A DNA stretch of 17,440 nt from Thioalkalivibrio sp. (GTDB taxonomy: Bacteria > Pseudomonadota > Gammaproteobacteria > Ectothiorhodospirales > Ectothiorhodospiraceae), in NCBI GenBank assembly GCA_003563455.1, contig PWRV01000298.1:1-17440 (forward strand). Direction: 5' to 3'. Positions within the stretch are counted from its first letter, which is position 1. The number at the start of each line of letters is the position of its first letter. A program made the translations under genes and the position numbers. The notes beneath the pieces were generated by a model. That model had not been told where the DNA came from, searched no databases, and saw only the letters and a list, made by a program, of their open reading frames with translations. Positions 7,978 to 14,765 of this stretch are shown here, in pieces.

Positions 7978-8076
7978 GCGAGGCGAGAAGCGGTCAGCTG
8001 CAAGGTACTTGCCCGCCGGGGTAGCCATCCTACCTCAAGGGCAAGTAACGCCGCAGATGGCCGCGTCTCGCCTCGC
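7978..8076. repeat. Large hairpin 1 inside the MITE-like element
   Basis: A nested, nearly symmetric stem. The 11-bp outer arms (7978-7988/8066-8076) are perfect. A middle region pairs 10 of 12 bases (GCGGTCAGCTGC against GCGGCCATCTGC read as reverse complement). Then come 9 perfect pairs (8006-8014/8039-8047) and a 5-bp tip (8020-8024/8030-8034) with loop CCATC. On either strand this would fold into one long rod-like RNA or a cruciform. Confidence 0.7.
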
Positions 8077-8083
8077 CCGAAGG

Positions 8084-8181
8084 GAGCCCCCGAGCGACGC
8101 CAGTGCGGCGTTGCAGCGCTTGACAATGGAGTGGCCATTGCGCTGCGCGCTGCGCCTGGCCCTGGCGCCGCTCGGGGGCTC
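8084..8181. repeat. Large hairpin 2 inside the MITE-like element
   Basis: The 13-bp outer stem is perfect (8084-8096/8169-8181, GAGCCCCCGAGCG and its complement). The inner stem has GCAGCG 8113-8118 with CGCTGC 8141-8146, and CAATGG 8124-8129 with CCATTG 8135-8140 around loop AGTGG. It lies directly after hairpin 1 and before the right terminal repeat. Confidence 0.7.
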
Positions 8182-8315
8182 TGAACACGCCATTAGACGT
8201 GTGACAGGACACTAGGGGAAGGTCCGCGGTCTGGCACAGTGACGGTAATAATGCACCGCGAAGATATCAGATTTGGATCATACGGATTCGCGCTCAAATA
8301 GAGAATTCGCTCTCG

Positions 8316-8369
8316 GCCGCGATGGCTTTGGGGTAACCGGCGCAATGCGCCATCGCGGCTGGAAGCCGC
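8316..8369. repeat. REP-like hairpin pair
   Basis: GCCGCGATGGC (8316-8326) and GCCATCGCGGC (8349-8359) are perfect 11-bp inverted repeats. A second hairpin, GCGGCT-GGA-AGCCGC, occupies 8355-8369. On the minus strand the right side reads GTGGAAGCGGCTTCCAGCCG, close to the REP form GTAGGAGCGGCTT...GCCGCGA of Pseudomonas and Xanthomonas relatives. It lies in the gap at 8213-8426, between the MITE-like element and the end of the nitroreductase gene. No gene is visible in that gap. Confidence 0.6.
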
Positions 8370-8391
8370 TTCCACGATCCCCCAACCGATC

Positions 8392-8419
8392 GGGACGGAT
8401 TGCAAATCCGTACCGTCCC
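8392..8419. repeat. GGGACGGATT palindromic repeat, copy 1 (degenerate)
   Basis: GGGACGG at 8392-8398 mirrors CCGTCCC at 8413-8419. Inside, ACGGATT (8395-8401) pairs with AATCCGT (8405-8411) around GCA. It is a diverged copy of the two cleaner GGGACAGATTT palindromes at 9141 and 12819. It sits 8 bases past the nitroreductase stop codon on the minus strand. Confidence 0.6.
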
Positions 8420-8426
8420 TACGGCG

Positions 8427-9017
8427 TTATTCGATCCGGCAAACGTCTTCGAAGCCGAAGCGCGGGCTGCGCGGGAACAGGGCCTCGGGACGGCCGTAGC
8501 CGAGGTTGCAGAGGAAATTCACGCGGACGCTGCTGTCCGGAAAGAAGGCCGCGTTCACCTTGTCGGGGTCGAAGCCCGACATCGGCCCGCAGTCCAGACC
8601 GAGGGCGCGGGCGGCCATGATCAGGTAGGCCCCCTGCAGGCTGCCGTTGCGGAAGGCGGTCTCCTCGATCAGCGGCTGGTTGCCCACGAACCACGACCGC
8701 GCGTCGGTGTGCGGAAACAGATGCGGGAGGTGCTCGTGGAATTCGAGATCGTGGCCGATGACCGCGGTTACCGGTGCCGTGCGCGTCTTCTCGACATTGC
8801 CCTCGATCAGCGCGGGCAACAGCCGCGCCTTGGCCTCGGGGCTCTTCACGAAGACGATCCTCGCAGGGCTGCAGTTGGCGCTGGTCGGTGCCCAGCGCAG
8901 GGTGTCGAAGAGTTCCCTGAGCAGCTCGTCGCTGACCGGCCGATCCTGCCATTCGTTGTGCGTGCGAGCCTCGAAGAAGAGCTGGTCCAGCGCCTCGGCG
9001 TTGATGGGTTCACTCAT
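8427..9017 (-). CDS. RutE-like nitroreductase family protein (putative malonic semialdehyde reductase)
   Basis: 196 residues, the usual length for the HadB/RutE branch of FMN-dependent nitroreductases. Family landmarks recognisable against E. coli RutE run end to end: FFEARTHNEWQDRPVSDE, RWAPTSANCSPARIVF, APVTAVIG, FPHTDARSWFVGNQPL, EETAFRNGSLQGAYLIMAARALGLDCGPMSGFD, and the C-terminal NLGYG. RutE reduces malonic semialdehyde to 3-hydroxypropionate with NAD(P)H in pyrimidine degradation. No other rut gene is present, so the physiological substrate may be another aldehyde, quinone or nitro compound. ATG 9017 has AAGGA eight bases upstream. It is on the same strand as the cyclase but separated by a 181-base repeat-bearing gap, so it probably has its own promoter. 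Confidence 0.88.
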   Translation of the reverse strand: MSEPINAEALDQLFFEARTHNEWQDRPVSDELLRELFDTLRWAPTSANCSPARIVFVKSPEAKARLLPALIEGNVEKTRTAPVTAVIGHDLEFHEHLPHLFPHTDARSWFVGNQPLIEETAFRNGSLQGAYLIMAARALGLDCGPMSGFDPDKVNAAFFPDSSVRVNFLCNLGYGRPEALFPRSPRFGFEDVCRIE

Positions 9018-9140
9018 GGGTCAGGTCCTTGGGGTCGGAGGGTGCGAAGTTCGGCTCGATAGTCGCTTAACCGTAAGGGTGGCCGGGAACGGACGTCAAC
9101 CGGAGCCGCTCGAAATCAGCCCCCCGGGACAATCCGCGTG

Positions 9141-9167
9141 CCGGGACAGATTTCAAATCTGTCCCGG
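9141..9167. repeat. GGGACAGATTT palindromic repeat, copy 2
   Basis: A 13-bp arm (CCGGGACAGATTT, 9141-9153) and its exact reverse complement (9155-9167) flank a single central C. It lies in the 9018-9198 gap, 31 bases after the cyclase stop codon. The same core occurs at 12819-12848 and, diverged, at 8392-8419. I see no other feature in this gap. Confidence 0.75.
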
Positions 9168-9198
9168 TCCCCCACCTCCCCCGCCGGCGTCTTCGGAT

Positions 9199-10803
9199 TC
9201 AGTCGGTGACGCAGCGGTTGCGCCCCTGGGCCTTGGCGCGATAGAGCGCGGCGTCTGCACGGCCGAAGACCTCCTGCGGGGTGTCTCCCGTGCGAAACTC
9301 GCTGATCCCGCACGAGATGGTGATTGGCACCGGCTCGTCCGCGTAGTGGAAGCCGGATTCCATGACGGCGCTGCGGATGTGCTCGGCGGCCGCGACGCCC
9401 TCCGGGAGCGCAGTCTCGGGCAGCAGCAGCACGAACTCTTCGCCGCCGTACCGGGCAACGAAGTCCGTCTCGCGGATGTTTTTCCGGAGCAGCTGGGCAA
9501 TCAGCGCCAGCGCCTTGTCGCCCGCCTGGTGCCCGTAGCGGTCGTTCACGCTCTTGAAGCGGTCGATATCCCAGACCGCCATCGTCAGCGGCGACCCGTA
9601 GCGCTTCCAGCGGGCGACCTCCAGCTGCAGCCGCTCGTTGTAGGCGAAGCGGTTGGCGATGCCTGTGAGCGGATCCACCAGCGCGAGATCGCGTTCCTCC
9701 TTCAGCCGTCGCCGCAACTCGTCCGATTCGTGCTGCACGCTCTGCAGGCGTTCGTTCAGACGCTCCACCTGATGCTCCGCCTCGGAGATGCGCTGTTCCT
9801 CGGCCTCGCGGCGCTGCCGCACGTGTGCGCGTATCCCGTCCAGGCGCTGGCGCAGCGCACCCTTCAGCGACTCGAGGTCCTGTGACCGGTTCACGGATTC
9901 CTCGATCCCCTTCACCTCCCTGTCGACGTTCCTGCCGAACTCCCGGCCTTCCTCGAAGCCCTCCCGCTGGCGCTCGATGTTCTCCTGGAAGGCGGAATCG
10001 ATCTCTCCAAGCCGCTCCGCCATCTGTTTCAGGAAAGACTCGATCTCCGCCCGGTCCCGATGCGCCCTGCCCCGGATATCCGCGACCAGGTCCGCGATCG
10101 CCATCAGCGCCTCTTCGGTGTGATCCGCTGCAGCGGCCCCGAGCAGCATTTGCCGAATGTCCTCGTACCGGCTACCGAGCTCGGCCGGCACCTCGATGTG
10201 TTCGAGCAGCCGCAGCAGCACCTCGTGCGGCTGAGCGCCGACACCCGCCGAAGCGCCACCAACCCCACGCACCACCGGTTGCAACCGCGTGACCAGCTCG
10301 TGACCGAGGTTGTAGACCTGGACTTCGCTGTCGGCCCGTCCGATCCGCTGCACCAGATCGGCCGCGGCGTCCTGGCCCAGCAGATCCTCGGCAAGCTCCT
10401 GAAGCAGATTCTTCGCAATCTGCAGTCTCCGTGCCTGGACCTCCTCCGCACGCGCCTCCGAGTTCGCGCCTCTTCCCAGCAGCCGCCCCAGCAGTCCGGA
10501 GCCACCCTGACCGTTGCGTGGCGTCTCGGCGCGTCGGTCGTCGAGTTGACGGACCACCTCGGAAATGCTTACCAGCGGTCCGCGCAGGCTGTCACTCTCC
10601 GTTGCGGCGCGCAGCAGCCTGCGCAATTCGTCGAGGTGGCGATCAAGCTCGGGGTCGACCCCGTCGGCCGCCAGCGAAAGCCGGCTCAGACCCTGGCGCA
10701 GCAGGGCTTCGGTCTGCGCCCAGTGCTGTTGCCGGGACTCCAGCGTCTCGAGGCTGCTCAGATACTTTCGCCTCCAGTCGTCTTTTTCCGCGTGTTCCAG
10801 CAA
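9199..10803 (-). CDS. Coiled-coil GGDEF diguanylate cyclase
   Basis: 534 residues from the chosen start. The C-terminal GGDEF domain (about 376-534) makes c-di-GMP from two GTP and looks active: active-site GGEEF at 453-457 in RYGGEEFVLLLPE, metal-binding WDIDRFK around 411-417, and an RxxD inhibitory site (RETD, 444-447) exactly five residues before the motif, implying product feedback. The N-terminal ~370 residues are soluble and mostly helical, with a long coiled coil just before the GGDEF domain. There is no signal or membrane segment. The opening (DDWRRKYLSSLETLE) resembles DgcP-type cyclases with DGCcoil regions; that similarity is from memory. The start is TTG 10803 with GGGAG upstream, 22 bp after the gcvR-like stop. 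A longer reading would overlap gcvR and add an unconvincing tail. Confidence 0.88.
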   Translation of the reverse strand: MLEHAEKDDWRRKYLSSLETLESRQQHWAQTEALLRQGLSRLSLAADGVDPELDRHLDELRRLLRAATESDSLRGPLVSISEVVRQLDDRRAETPRNGQGGSGLLGRLLGRGANSEARAEEVQARRLQIAKNLLQELAEDLLGQDAAADLVQRIGRADSEVQVYNLGHELVTRLQPVVRGVGGASAGVGAQPHEVLLRLLEHIEVPAELGSRYEDIRQMLLGAAAADHTEEALMAIADLVADIRGRAHRDRAEIESFLKQMAERLGEIDSAFQENIERQREGFEEGREFGRNVDREVKGIEESVNRSQDLESLKGALRQRLDGIRAHVRQRREAEEQRISEAEHQVERLNERLQSVQHESDELRRRLKEERDLALVDPLTGIANRFAYNERLQLEVARWKRYGSPLTMAVWDIDRFKSVNDRYGHQAGDKALALIAQLLRKNIRETDFVARYGGEEFVLLLPETALPEGVAAAEHIRSAVMESGFHYADEPVPITISCGISEFRTGDTPQEVFGRADAALYRAKAQGRNRCVTD

Positions 10804-10825
10804 ACCCCGGTCTCCCCCGTCCGAT

Positions 10826-11380
10826 TCAGCGCATCGCAGTGCCGCCGGTGGCGGGCCCCGAACCGGCGTCGTGCAGTTCGAGGTCAACCATCAGGGCATT
10901 CGCCAGCGCCTCGAGATCGTCCTGTACGGCGTGCAGATCCGTATCGGCCGGCACGCCGAGTTCCGCATAGGCCCGGAACAGGAGTTCGCCGGTCATCGAC
11001 GCGGGCTCGCACCCGGTCTCCAGCTCCTCGATGCTGATGCCGTGGCGGGCCAGCACGCCGGAGATCTCCTGCACGATCCCGGGATGGTCATGACCGACGA
11101 GATCGAGCTGCACCCGGTGCAGTCTGTCCACCGCAGCATCCCGGCCCCGTTCGACGGTCACGTGGAGGTTCTCCGCCTCGAGTTCCCGAAGGACGGACTC
11201 CAGGGCTGCGGCCGCCTCGCTGTCCACCTCGAGCCGTACCAGCCCGGCGAACTGGCCGGCCAGCTGTGCCATCCGGCTCTCCATCCAGTTGGCTCCGGCC
11301 GCGGTCGCGCGCGCCGAAACCATGCTCACCAGTCCGGGTCGGTCCGGTCCGAGCAGCGTGACAATCACGGATACCTTCAC
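10826..11380 (-). CDS. GcvR-like double ACT-domain protein
   Basis: 184 residues made of two ACT domains and little else: one from VSVIVTLLGPDRPGLVSMVS (3-22) to about 75, the second from VQLDLVGHDHPGIVQEIS (about 91-108) to about 172. In E. coli, GcvR (about 190 residues) binds GcvA and represses the glycine cleavage operon, with glycine sensed through the ACT domains. The paired GPDRPG and GHDHPG loops are the usual amino-acid binding turns. The start is GTG 11380, with AAGGGG seven bases before it. It is followed closely by the cyclase gene on the same strand. No gcv genes or gcvA are nearby, so its target here is uncertain; many bacteria carry GcvR-like ACT proteins of unknown ligand. Confidence 0.85.
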   Translation of the reverse strand: MKVSVIVTLLGPDRPGLVSMVSARATAAGANWMESRMAQLAGQFAGLVRLEVDSEAAAALESVLRELEAENLHVTVERGRDAAVDRLHRVQLDLVGHDHPGIVQEISGVLARHGISIEELETGCEPASMTGELLFRAYAELGVPADTDLHAVQDDLEALANALMVDLELHDAGSGPATGGTAMR

Positions 11381-11494
11381 AATGTTGCCCCTTCATCAAC
11401 GGCTGTAGGCACGATGGTAGGCCAAGTCCCCCGCACGCGCCTCAGCGGGCCTGGCGCTGGCCACCGCATGCGATCGCGGCGAAGCGCCCGCTTC

Positions 11495-12625
11495 TCAGTC
11501 CGATTCCAGTTCGGACCGGACGTCCAGGTAGCGAAGAAGGTCCTTCAGGACCAGCATCCCCACCAGACGGTCCCCCTCGGTCACCATCAGGCGTCCGGTG
11601 CGTGACTGCTGCATCCGGTTCAGCGCCTCATCGGCTTTCATATCGGCCTCGATCGTGTTTTCCTTAACCCGTTCCTCGCATGCGTCCCCGACCCGGGTCC
11701 GGTTCCGCTCGTCACGCGGCACGTCGCGGACCTCCGACAGGCCGATGCTGCCGACGAGCCGCTCGCCGCGGACCACCGGGAACCGATCGAAGTTGTGGTG
11801 GTAAAGGTAATCGTCCACGAACTCCTCGACGGTGGCATCGGCAGGCACGGTCACCGGATCGGCGGTCATGAACCGGCGTACGGTACGTCCGGCCAGTGCC
11901 TGCTGCGTGAGTAGCTGCTGATAGCTCGCGGTCGCCGCCGCTTGCACGAACAGCCCGATCAGGAACCACCACATGCCGCCGACGAAATTGCCGGCGATGA
12001 AGTTCGCCAAGCCGAGCGCCACCAGCAACAGTCCGAAGCCCTGCCCCATCCGCGTGGCCCAGCGCGTGGCCCAGCGGATGTCACCCTTGAACTGCCATAG
12101 CGCTGCCCGCAGGACCCTTCCCCCGTCCAGCGGAAACCCGGGCACCATGTTGAAGATTGCCAGCAGCATGTTGATGAAGCCGAGGTAGCGGGCGACGCCC
12201 GCGACGTGCTCCGGAAAGCCCACCGCCGCCATCGCCACCGCGAGCAGGTAGAACGCGACGCCGAGCACCACGCTGGCGATCGGCCCGGCGATGGCCATCC
12301 AGAATTCGATCCGCGGCTCCTTCGGTTCCGACTCCATCTCCGCCGCCCCGCCGAAAAGGAACAGCGTGATCCGCCGGACCGGAAGGCCGTGGGCGCGCGC
12401 GACCACCGAGTGGCTCAGTTCGTGAAACAGCAACGAAAAGAAGAGCCCGAACATTCCGACCAGCGCCATCATCCAGTAGGTGAACGGCGCAAGGTCCGGA
12501 TAGACAAAAGGGAAGAACCCGGCCGCGAGCGACCAGGTGACCAGAAGCGCAAGGAAGAGCCAGGTCACGTTCGCCCGGATCTCGAATCCCAGCACACGGA
12601 ACAGGCTGTAGCTTTCACCAAACAT
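11495..12625 (-). CDS. Site-2-type M50 metalloprotease with CBS domain pair
   Basis: 376 residues. The membrane domain (about 15-232) has the zinc motif HELSH (68-72, HExxH) in an early helix and the third-ligand motif PLDGGR (165-170, Asp167). This matches the SpoIVFB/M50B group of intramembrane proteases. The C-terminal part holds two CBS motifs (about 246-304 and 309-372), a Bateman module that usually binds adenine nucleotides and may gate proteolysis by energy state. Five or six membrane segments are visible. ATG 12625 is preceded by a GAGGAGAGGG site. The 114-base gap to the gcvR-like gene contains GC-rich inverted sequence but no clear terminator, so co-transcription is possible. The substrate is unknown; no anti-sigma factor is encoded nearby. 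Confidence 0.92.
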   Translation of the reverse strand: MFGESYSLFRVLGFEIRANVTWLFLALLVTWSLAAGFFPFVYPDLAPFTYWMMALVGMFGLFFSLLFHELSHSVVARAHGLPVRRITLFLFGGAAEMESEPKEPRIEFWMAIAGPIASVVLGVAFYLLAVAMAAVGFPEHVAGVARYLGFINMLLAIFNMVPGFPLDGGRVLRAALWQFKGDIRWATRWATRMGQGFGLLLVALGLANFIAGNFVGGMWWFLIGLFVQAAATASYQQLLTQQALAGRTVRRFMTADPVTVPADATVEEFVDDYLYHHNFDRFPVVRGERLVGSIGLSEVRDVPRDERNRTRVGDACEERVKENTIEADMKADEALNRMQQSRTGRLMVTEGDRLVGMLVLKDLLRYLDVRSELESD

Positions 12626-12683
12626 GATCCCTCTCCTCGCTAACGGTCATGGCCCATTGCTACCCCGACGATGAAAGTCGCCC

Positions 12684-12701
12684 TCCCCCGCTTGCGGGGG
12701 A
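12684..12701. repeat. TCCCCCGCTTGCGGGGGA stem-loop of a common intergenic repeat
   Basis: Perfect 8-bp arms flank TT. The following AAGGTTGGGGTGGGGGTG, the later CCCTCACCCCC and the CCGCAAGCGGGAGAGG near 12870 match the composite CCCGCTTGCGGGAGAGG-type dispersed repeat found between genes in many proteobacteria. It occupies much of the 283-base gap at 12626-12908, which contains no plausible gene. Copy 3 of the GGGACAGATTT palindrome is embedded in it. Confidence 0.6.
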
Positions 12702-12818
12702 AGGTTGGGGTGGGGGTGCGGCGTCAGTCCCGGCCCTCACCCCCGGCCCCGTTACTCCGGGCATCCTGCCCTCCGCCCTTCGGGGCCGCCTACGGCGGTT
12801 AGAGCCGCTCCCGGCGCC

Positions 12819-12848
12819 CCGGGGACAGATTTGCAAATCTGTCCCCGG
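12819..12848. repeat. GGGACAGATTT palindromic repeat, copy 3 (perfect 30-bp palindrome)
   Basis: The segment is identical to its own reverse complement over 30 bases, centred on ATTTGCAAAT with GGGACAG/CTGTCCC arms. It is the cleanest of three related copies in the window. All three are intergenic and close to gene 3' ends; this one is 60 bases past the YcbB-like stop. Confidence 0.85.
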
Positions 12849-12908
12849 CCCCTGGGCACCTTGTCCGCAAGCGGGAGAGGCCAAAGTGCAACATTCCCGC
12901 GCGCAGGT

Positions 12909-14546
12909 TCAGGATGGATCGCCCGCATTGGTGCATTGGAACGGCGAACGCGCCGTCAGCGGCTGCTCAGCGAGCGCCCGGGCGACACGCCCGTCACGGT
13001 CGTAAATATCCGGTCGGAAAAGCAGACTCCCGTCCGCGGCCACGTCAGCGGTCCAGTAACCCAGGAGGATCGGGACCGGGCGCGCGAGGTAAAAATTGGA
13101 CGTTTCCCCCTCGTCCAGGAGCCGCCCGACTTCGTCCGCACCGGCGTCGCTGCCGTCGTCGATCAGCAACCTGGCCAGCGCCACCGGGTGCTCCACACGC
13201 ACGCACCCGGAACTCACTGCCCGTCGGGCACGCTCGAAGATCTCCTTGCTGGGCGTGTCGTGCAGGTAGACCAGGAACGGATTGGGAAAGCGGATCGCGA
13301 TCCTGCCGAGGGGGTTACCCGGGCCGGGCGCCTGGCGCAGCATGATGTCACCCGGCTGGTCCCATTCCACCTCGCCGGGGTCCAGCTCGGTCCCGGAACG
13401 ATCGAGTACGGTAATCCGGTTCCGCTCCAGGTAGCCAATATCCTCGCGGATCCTCGGCAGCATGTCCTCGCGCAGGATGGTCGGCGGTACGGTCCAGGAC
13501 GGATGGAAGGTCAGGTGCGTCACTTCCGACTTCAGACGCGGAGTGGACCGGGACGGCCGACCGACCTGGGTCCGGGCCTCCCAGACGACCTCGGCTTCCC
13601 GCCAGTACTCCACCCGCGCACCGGCGATATCGACGACGACGCCGGTCTCCGGCCATTTGGGCGCAAGCCAGCGAACGCGCTCAAGGTTCACACGGAGCTG
13701 CTCGAGCCGCTGAACCGCGGGGACATTCAGTGCCGCCAGGGTCTCGGGACCCACGATGCCGTCCGTTGCGAGCCCATGCTGCTGCTGGAAGGCCTTTACC
13801 GCGGCTGCCAGATCCGCATCCATCAGGTTTTCATTGTCGGGAGCCGAAAGGTCCGTGTGAGGCCGGCGTTGCAGGCGCGCACGCAGCAGGGGCACTCGCG
13901 GGTCGGCATCCCCTTCGCGCATCAGCGGCCCGGACGGCACCCGGGGCCAGTCCTCGGTACGCGCCCGCTCCAGCATCCGGGCGTAGCCCGCCCGCAGGCC
14001 CCGGTATTGCCGGGTGGACGGCCGGACCCGGTTGAAGACCCCCTCGATGTCGTCCAGCATGCCGCCCGCCAGCATCACCGCGCGCAGGCGTTCTGCTGTC
14101 CGATCGCCACCCCGGTGCCAGATCCGCTCGACCGCATCCGGATCGAGTCGTCCCAGCGCGAGATCGAGCAATGCGGCCAGATAGGCCTCGGTGGCCATCA
14201 GGTCAGTGCACGCGATCTCCGCCGGCCCATTGCCCGTCTCGGCAACCCGGGCCCGCAGTTCCGACAGCCGGTAATGTTCCGGATCCAGACCGTCGTGCGC
14301 GAGGCCCTCCAGCGCCTCGAGCAGCCCACGCAGCCGGCCGCCGCGATCCCAGGCAGGGGCATGCCCGCGCTCCGCGTAAAACCAGGCCAGCGCGTTGCTG
14401 GTGCGCGTCAAACCCCCCTCCACCCCGGCGTGCACCAGCGCTGCCTCGATGTGTTGTCGGGTTTCCGCGTGGCCGGTTTCCGTCGCCGGCGCCAGCAACG
14501 GGAACAGCAGAAAGGCCAGCAGCAATGGATACCTGAATCCGGTCAA
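12909..14546 (-). CDS. YcbB/LdtD-type L,D-transpeptidase
   Basis: 545 residues from the chosen start. L,D-transpeptidases of this class make 3-3 cross-links in peptidoglycan and act in the periplasm. The N-terminus has a hydrophobic signal (PLLLAFLLFPLLAPATETGHA, cleavage near residue 22-27). A helical scaffold domain follows, then a peptidoglycan-binding domain at about 213-275 (LRARLQRRPHTD to TDGIVGPETLAALN). The YkuD catalytic domain has H429 in YLHDTPSKEIF and catalytic Cys448 in RRAVSSGCVRVEHP, the full HxxTP...SxGCxRV motif. Order and length match E. coli YcbB (LdtD). The start is TTG 14546, with GGGGAG nine bases upstream; no ATG precedes the signal peptide in a sensible place. It is divergent from another YkuD-type gene. 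It probably contributes to envelope stress tolerance and beta-lactam-insensitive cross-linking. Confidence 0.9.
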   Translation of the reverse strand: MTGFRYPLLLAFLLFPLLAPATETGHAETRQHIEAALVHAGVEGGLTRTSNALAWFYAERGHAPAWDRGGRLRGLLEALEGLAHDGLDPEHYRLSELRARVAETGNGPAEIACTDLMATEAYLAALLDLALGRLDPDAVERIWHRGGDRTAERLRAVMLAGGMLDDIEGVFNRVRPSTRQYRGLRAGYARMLERARTEDWPRVPSGPLMREGDADPRVPLLRARLQRRPHTDLSAPDNENLMDADLAAAVKAFQQQHGLATDGIVGPETLAALNVPAVQRLEQLRVNLERVRWLAPKWPETGVVVDIAGARVEYWREAEVVWEARTQVGRPSRSTPRLKSEVTHLTFHPSWTVPPTILREDMLPRIREDIGYLERNRITVLDRSGTELDPGEVEWDQPGDIMLRQAPGPGNPLGRIAIRFPNPFLVYLHDTPSKEIFERARRAVSSGCVRVEHPVALARLLIDDGSDAGADEVGRLLDEGETSNFYLARPVPILLGYWTADVAADGSLLFRPDIYDRDGRVARALAEQPLTARSPFQCTNAGDPS

Positions 14547-14765
14547 TCGATTTTTCTCCCCCAACCAGGATGTTAGACTAACGCGATTTTTTGACCGGCG
14601 CCTGGGGCTTTGCCGCCAGCACGCCCGGCCAGGTGGAGATACACGAATTCCTGAACGGTGGACCGCATCGCGCAGCGGCCCGTTCCGCCCGCGAGGCACC
14701 ACCTGGTCACGGACATCGCCAGCGGCGCGCCGCATGAACCAAACGAACAGGGAGAACCGAAGCAA

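Larger units (their letters stand above)
7944..8215. mobile_element. MITE-like non-coding element with 26-bp terminal inverted repeats
   Basis: Perfect 26-bp inverted repeats (starting GTGTCCTGTCACACG) occupy 7947-7972 and 8187-8212. They extend to about 29 bp outward with one mismatch, and five more matched bases inward after another mismatch. Between them are two separate large stem-loops. The first spans about 7978-8076: 11-bp outer stem 7978-7988/8066-8076, then 9-bp TACTTGCCC/GGGCAAGTA at 8006-8014/8039-8047, and inner GGTAG/CTACC. The second spans 8084-8181: 13-bp outer stem, then GCAGCG/CGCTGC and CAATGG/CCATTG. There is no plausible gene inside. Size, terminal repeats and lack of coding capacity fit a miniature inverted-repeat element mobilised in trans. 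I see no clear target-site duplication. Confidence 0.75.

Noticed and set aside
7979..8181. A CRISPR array or structured ncRNA gene
   Set aside because: There are no direct repeats with regular spacers, and the stems are enclosed by terminal inverted repeats, so a mobile element explains the structure better. An RNA product is not excluded but has no separate promoter or terminator that I can see.
7941..8215. Small open frames within the MITE-like element (including ones starting in the terminal repeats)
   Set aside because: They are by-products of the inverted repeats (both ends give the same SCHTSNGVF peptide) and show no domain or ribosome site.
10804..10887. A longer N-terminus for the diguanylate cyclase starting at 10887
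   Set aside because: It would overlap the gcvR-like gene by 62 bases and add a low-complexity tail; TTG 10803 has an upstream GGGAG and a normal 22-bp gap.
12705..14576. A 623-codon plus-strand frame across the YcbB-like gene
   Set aside because: It begins inside intergenic repeats and runs antisense to a complete L,D-transpeptidase with catalytic His and Cys motifs.
14572..14582. GTTAGACTAAC as a regulator operator
   Set aside because: Five-bp arms alone are too common to call; kept only as context for the divergent L,D-transpeptidase pair.
14658..14765. ATG 14658 as the start of the YkuD_2 protein
   Set aside because: It would place 36 charged residues before a clear signal peptide; GTG 14766 gives a normal signal sequence and has a ribosome site.
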